A DNA stretch of 8,559 nt from Opitutaceae bacterium (GTDB taxonomy: Bacteria; Verrucomicrobiota; Verrucomicrobiia; Opitutales; Opitutaceae). The stretch spans positions 1 to 8,559 of the forward strand of contig JAHFTI010000155.1 in the NCBI GenBank assembly GCA_023265535.1, written 5' to 3'. A program made the translations under genes and the position numbers. Position 1 is the stretch's first letter; each line of letters opens with the position of its first letter. Below are positions 6,529-8,559 of this stretch, in pieces. Under the pieces are notes generated by a model. That model worked only from the letters and a program-made list of their open reading frames with translations. It had not been told where the DNA came from and did not search any database.

Positions 6529-7842
6529 TCAGGGTTTGGTGGTGGCGGGGACGGGCAAGGGAGGGGCGTCGGTCACGGGCAGCTCACCCCGGATTATCTT
6601 GCCCGCGAGACCGGTGAGGCGGAGGTAGTGATCGCTCGGCAAGCCCTCGTAGGTGACGAATTGCACTCCCTCGCCGACAGGCGGCGTGTTGGTCACCTTG
6701 AAGATGGCGGTGCCTTCGTCGACCTCATCAAACATCGCAACGTAGAGCATGCTGGCGCCGATGCGCTTGGCTGCGGCGATCTGCGACCAGAAGAACCGCC
6801 CCTGCAGGCGGGGAATGGCGTTGAGCTCCTCGCCCTTCATGTTGTGCCAGCTGAAGCCCGGGAAGGCCACGGGAAGATAATCGATCTGACGTTGCTGACA
6901 CCAGGCAAGGTCCGGTTGCCACAGGGTGTTGGCATGGAGGGTCGCTGCCTCAGGTGTGCGATAACGGCCCGGTGTCCACGGGGAGATCACGTCTGCGAGG
7001 GCTATGAGCTCATGGAGCATGGGGTCGGCGAGGGAGTCGCGTGTCAGGGAGCGCCAATGGCTCGGCACGCCGAGCATGATGGCGAGGCCTCCACTCGTCT
7101 TGTCCTCCTTGAGAAAGGTGATGATCCTGCGCCAGTCCTCGAGGGTGGGACGGGGCTTGTCGGTGCTCAGGAAGCCGCAGCCCCAGAGTGCGATCAGGGG
7201 CTTGCCGCGATGGTGCAGGTAGTTCGGATCACGGGTGAGCCGGGTGCTGCGCAGCAGTTGCTTCCAATCCTCGATCAACACATCGGCACGCCCTGGCTTA
7301 AGGCTGCTCAGGTCATACATGAGCGCGTAGACGCGGCCGTGCTGCCTGGCGCCAGCGCGCACATTCTCGAGGACCGCGTTATTGGCTGCGAGGGAGTTGC
7401 CGCTGGAGAGTGAGCTGATGAAGCGTTGCAGGAAGACGCCGTCGATCCCGTGCTCTTCCATCCACGCAAAATGCCTCAGCACCGTGGGGCGGCGATGGGA
7501 GCTGAAGACTTCCGCTGGCGTGCCATCGGGATGCTTGAGGCGGGTGGGGTAACGTTCGGACGCGGGGAACTCACTCAGGTCGGGCCAGAGATCGACCCGC
7601 ACGTTTCCAGGCGCGGGCTGGTCGCGCCTGGAGGTCCAGTGGTTGTAGCCCCGGCCGGCACCATCGCCCTCGGCATTGAACCAGCCTTGATAGCCGACCA
7701 TGACTTTTCCGTTGAGCGTGGTGGAGTCGACGCGCGGTCTGCTGGCCTCGGGACTCGTTTCATTCGGCCCAAGGCACCCTGTCAGGAATGCGGCAAGGAA
7801 GGTGCCGAAGCACAGTGAGCGTAGCAGTGTCGTGATCGTCAT
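6529..7842 (-). CDS. Glycoside hydrolase family 71/99-like lipoprotein
   Basis: A 437-residue predicted lipoprotein and polysaccharide hydrolase. The start at 7842 gives a signal peptide ending in a clean lipobox, L20-T21-G22-C23, so the mature protein would be lipid-anchored at C23, followed by a Pro/Ser/Glu linker. The catalytic domain opens with 'MVGYQGWFNAEGDG' (48-61), the hallmark of the GH71/99-like group. It continues with 'VLRHFAWMEEHGIDGVFLQRF' split by the usual strand and helix, then 'KPLIALWGCGF', 'DVISPWTPGRY' and 'LPVAFPGFSWHN'. Late in the domain 'MFDEVDEGTAIF' carries E373 and E376, matching the spacing of the E-x-x-E catalytic pair of GH99 endo-alpha-mannosidases. Relatives are often mislabelled xylosidase/arabinosidase; substrate here is not known. 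The gene starts 34 bp after the sulfatase stop and is probably co-transcribed with it. The bases before ATG (CATCCCTTCC) offer no Shine-Dalgarno. Confidence 0.85.
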   Translation of the reverse strand: MTITTLLRSLCFGTFLAAFLTGCLGPNETSPEASRPRVDSTTLNGKVMVGYQGWFNAEGDGAGRGYNHWTSRRDQPAPGNVRVDLWPDLSEFPASERYPTRLKHPDGTPAEVFSSHRRPTVLRHFAWMEEHGIDGVFLQRFISSLSSGNSLAANNAVLENVRAGARQHGRVYALMYDLSSLKPGRADVLIEDWKQLLRSTRLTRDPNYLHHRGKPLIALWGCGFLSTDKPRPTLEDWRRIITFLKEDKTSGGLAIMLGVPSHWRSLTRDSLADPMLHELIALADVISPWTPGRYRTPEAATLHANTLWQPDLAWCQQRQIDYLPVAFPGFSWHNMKGEELNAIPRLQGRFFWSQIAAAKRIGASMLYVAMFDEVDEGTAIFKVTNTPPVGEGVQFVTYEGLPSDHYLRLTGLAGKIIRGELPVTDAPPLPVPATTKP

Positions 7843-7876
7843 GGAAGGGATGAGGTTTTGAGGACGGCGCAGGGTT

Positions 7877-8559
7877 TCATGAGCCGGGCTCGATGGAGGC
7901 GGGGGAGACGAGTTTCTCGTAAAGGGTGCGCAGGCGGGCCACGGTCTCGGGATGGGCGGCGGCGACGTCGTGCTGTTCGCCGGGATCGGTCAGCAGGTCG
8001 AAGAGTTGCAGGGGTGCCGGAGCCACCCCGGTGGTGAGTCCGGGGTAGTGGTGCGGCTGATACTGCTCGTGGGGAGCAAGGATCGTCACGCCATCGGGAC
8101 CGCGTGGGTCCACCCAGCGTTGGCCGTTTTCTGCCAGTCCGACGCTCGTATCCTGGGCGGGGAAGACATGGAGTTTCCAACGGGTGTCCCGTATCGTGGC
8201 AACTCGCGGGCCCCGCTGGCCCAGGATCGCCGCGTGCCTCGTGGTGGCATCCGACGTGAACTGGGGCATGAGGTCGAGGCCGTCGATCACGCGGTCGGCG
8301 GGAGGGGCGACGCACGCGGCTTTCAGTGCCGTGGCAAAGAGATCCATCATCACGGCGGGGGAGTGGTTCACATGCCCGGCTGGAATTTTTCCGGGCCAGC
8401 GCGCAAGGCAGGGCACACGATAGCCGCCCTCATAGGAGTTGGCTTTCATGCCACGCAGGCCACCGGTGCTTCCGCCGAAATAGGGGCCGTTGTCGCTCGT
8501 GAAAAGGACGAGGGTGTTTTCCTCTAGGCCCAGTTGCCGGAGGGTCTTCAGCACCTCGC
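7877..8559 (-). CDS. Sulfatase, C-terminal part (5' end cut by window)
   Basis: The frame is open to the right edge, so only about the last 227 codons are present. The GTG at 8554 is an internal valine, not a start. Visible sulfatase landmarks, numbered from that valine, are 'VLFTSDNGP' (D21 and N22, the calcium-ligand pair of type I sulfatases), 'GGLRGMKANSYEGGYRVP' with K37 at the usual sulfate-binding position, and 'ARWPGKIPAG'. The 'LFDLLTDPGEQHDVAA' and 'HPETVARL' stretch is the standard C-terminal subdomain. The catalytic Cys (C-x-P-S-R) that becomes formylglycine lies outside the window, so activity cannot be confirmed. The family cleaves sulfate esters from sulfated sugars or aryl compounds. 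Its place just upstream of a GH71/99-like lipoprotein and a TonB receptor favours a sulfated polysaccharide. The protein ends 'SPASIEPGS' with TGA at 7877-7879. Confidence 0.92.
   Translation of the reverse strand, partial: EVLKTLRQLGLEENTLVLFTSDNGPYFGGSTGGLRGMKANSYEGGYRVPCLARWPGKIPAGHVNHSPAVMMDLFATALKAACVAPPADRVIDGLDLMPQFTSDATTRHAAILGQRGPRVATIRDTRWKLHVFPAQDTSVGLAENGQRWVDPRGPDGVTILAPHEQYQPHHYPGLTTGVAPAPLQLFDLLTDPGEQHDVAAAHPETVARLRTLYEKLVSPASIEPGS

Noticed and set aside
6274..7413. A 379-codon open frame on the + strand opposite the GH71/99-like gene.
   Set aside because: It is the in-register complement of the hydrolase, which has a lipobox and family motifs. Its first part translates the G-rich gap into low-complexity glycine-rich sequence.
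7839..8315. A 158-codon open frame on the - strand overlapping the sulfatase and the gap after it.
   Set aside because: Its product is arginine- and proline-rich with no motif, while the overlapping frame is an unmistakable sulfatase C-terminus.

Overview
This GC-rich window looks like part of a chromosome from a heterotrophic, polysaccharide-degrading Gram-negative bacterium. Verrucomicrobiota, perhaps an Opitutaceae-like lineage, is my best guess. The clues are an outer-membrane TonB-dependent receptor whose mature N-terminus has the 'VVLNPFVVTAD' pattern common in that phylum, a sulfatase, a glycoside hydrolase 71/99-like lipoprotein, and start codons preceded by C-rich leaders without Shine-Dalgarno sequences. 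The taxon is an inference from protein style, not from a marker gene.

Layout: two convergent gene blocks meet at about 3180-3281. The left block, on the + strand, holds (1) an SMP-30/gluconolactonase-like beta-propeller protein cut by the left edge, (2) an exported calcineurin-like metallophosphoesterase with all its metal-ligand motifs, and (3) an exported histidine-acid-type phosphatase (phosphoglycerate mutase-like fold). Gaps of 24 and 67 bp suggest one transcript. The right block, on the - strand, is read from the right edge inwards: the C-terminal part of a sulfatase cut by the right edge, a GH71/99-like lipoprotein 34 bp downstream, then after a 232-bp gap a 1004-residue TonB-dependent receptor. 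Between the blocks lie two adjacent hairpins. The second is a perfect 15-bp stem flanked by T/A runs and is well placed as a bidirectional terminator.

How the genes may work together: the right block resembles a small glycan-use locus, with desulfation and hydrolysis of a sulfated polysaccharide outside or at the surface of the cell and uptake through the receptor. No SusD-like partner is visible. The left block may hydrolyse phosphoesters and lactones in the periplasm. Substrates cannot be read from the sequence.

The most unusual non-coding signal is the 232-bp gap upstream of the receptor gene. Its + strand, the template strand for the receptor, carries eleven runs of three or more G in 74 bp, including two separate canonical G-quadruplex motifs. 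I see no RNA genes, CRISPR arrays, insertion sequences or clear new defence or mobile system. No gene-free stretch exceeds 300 bp.
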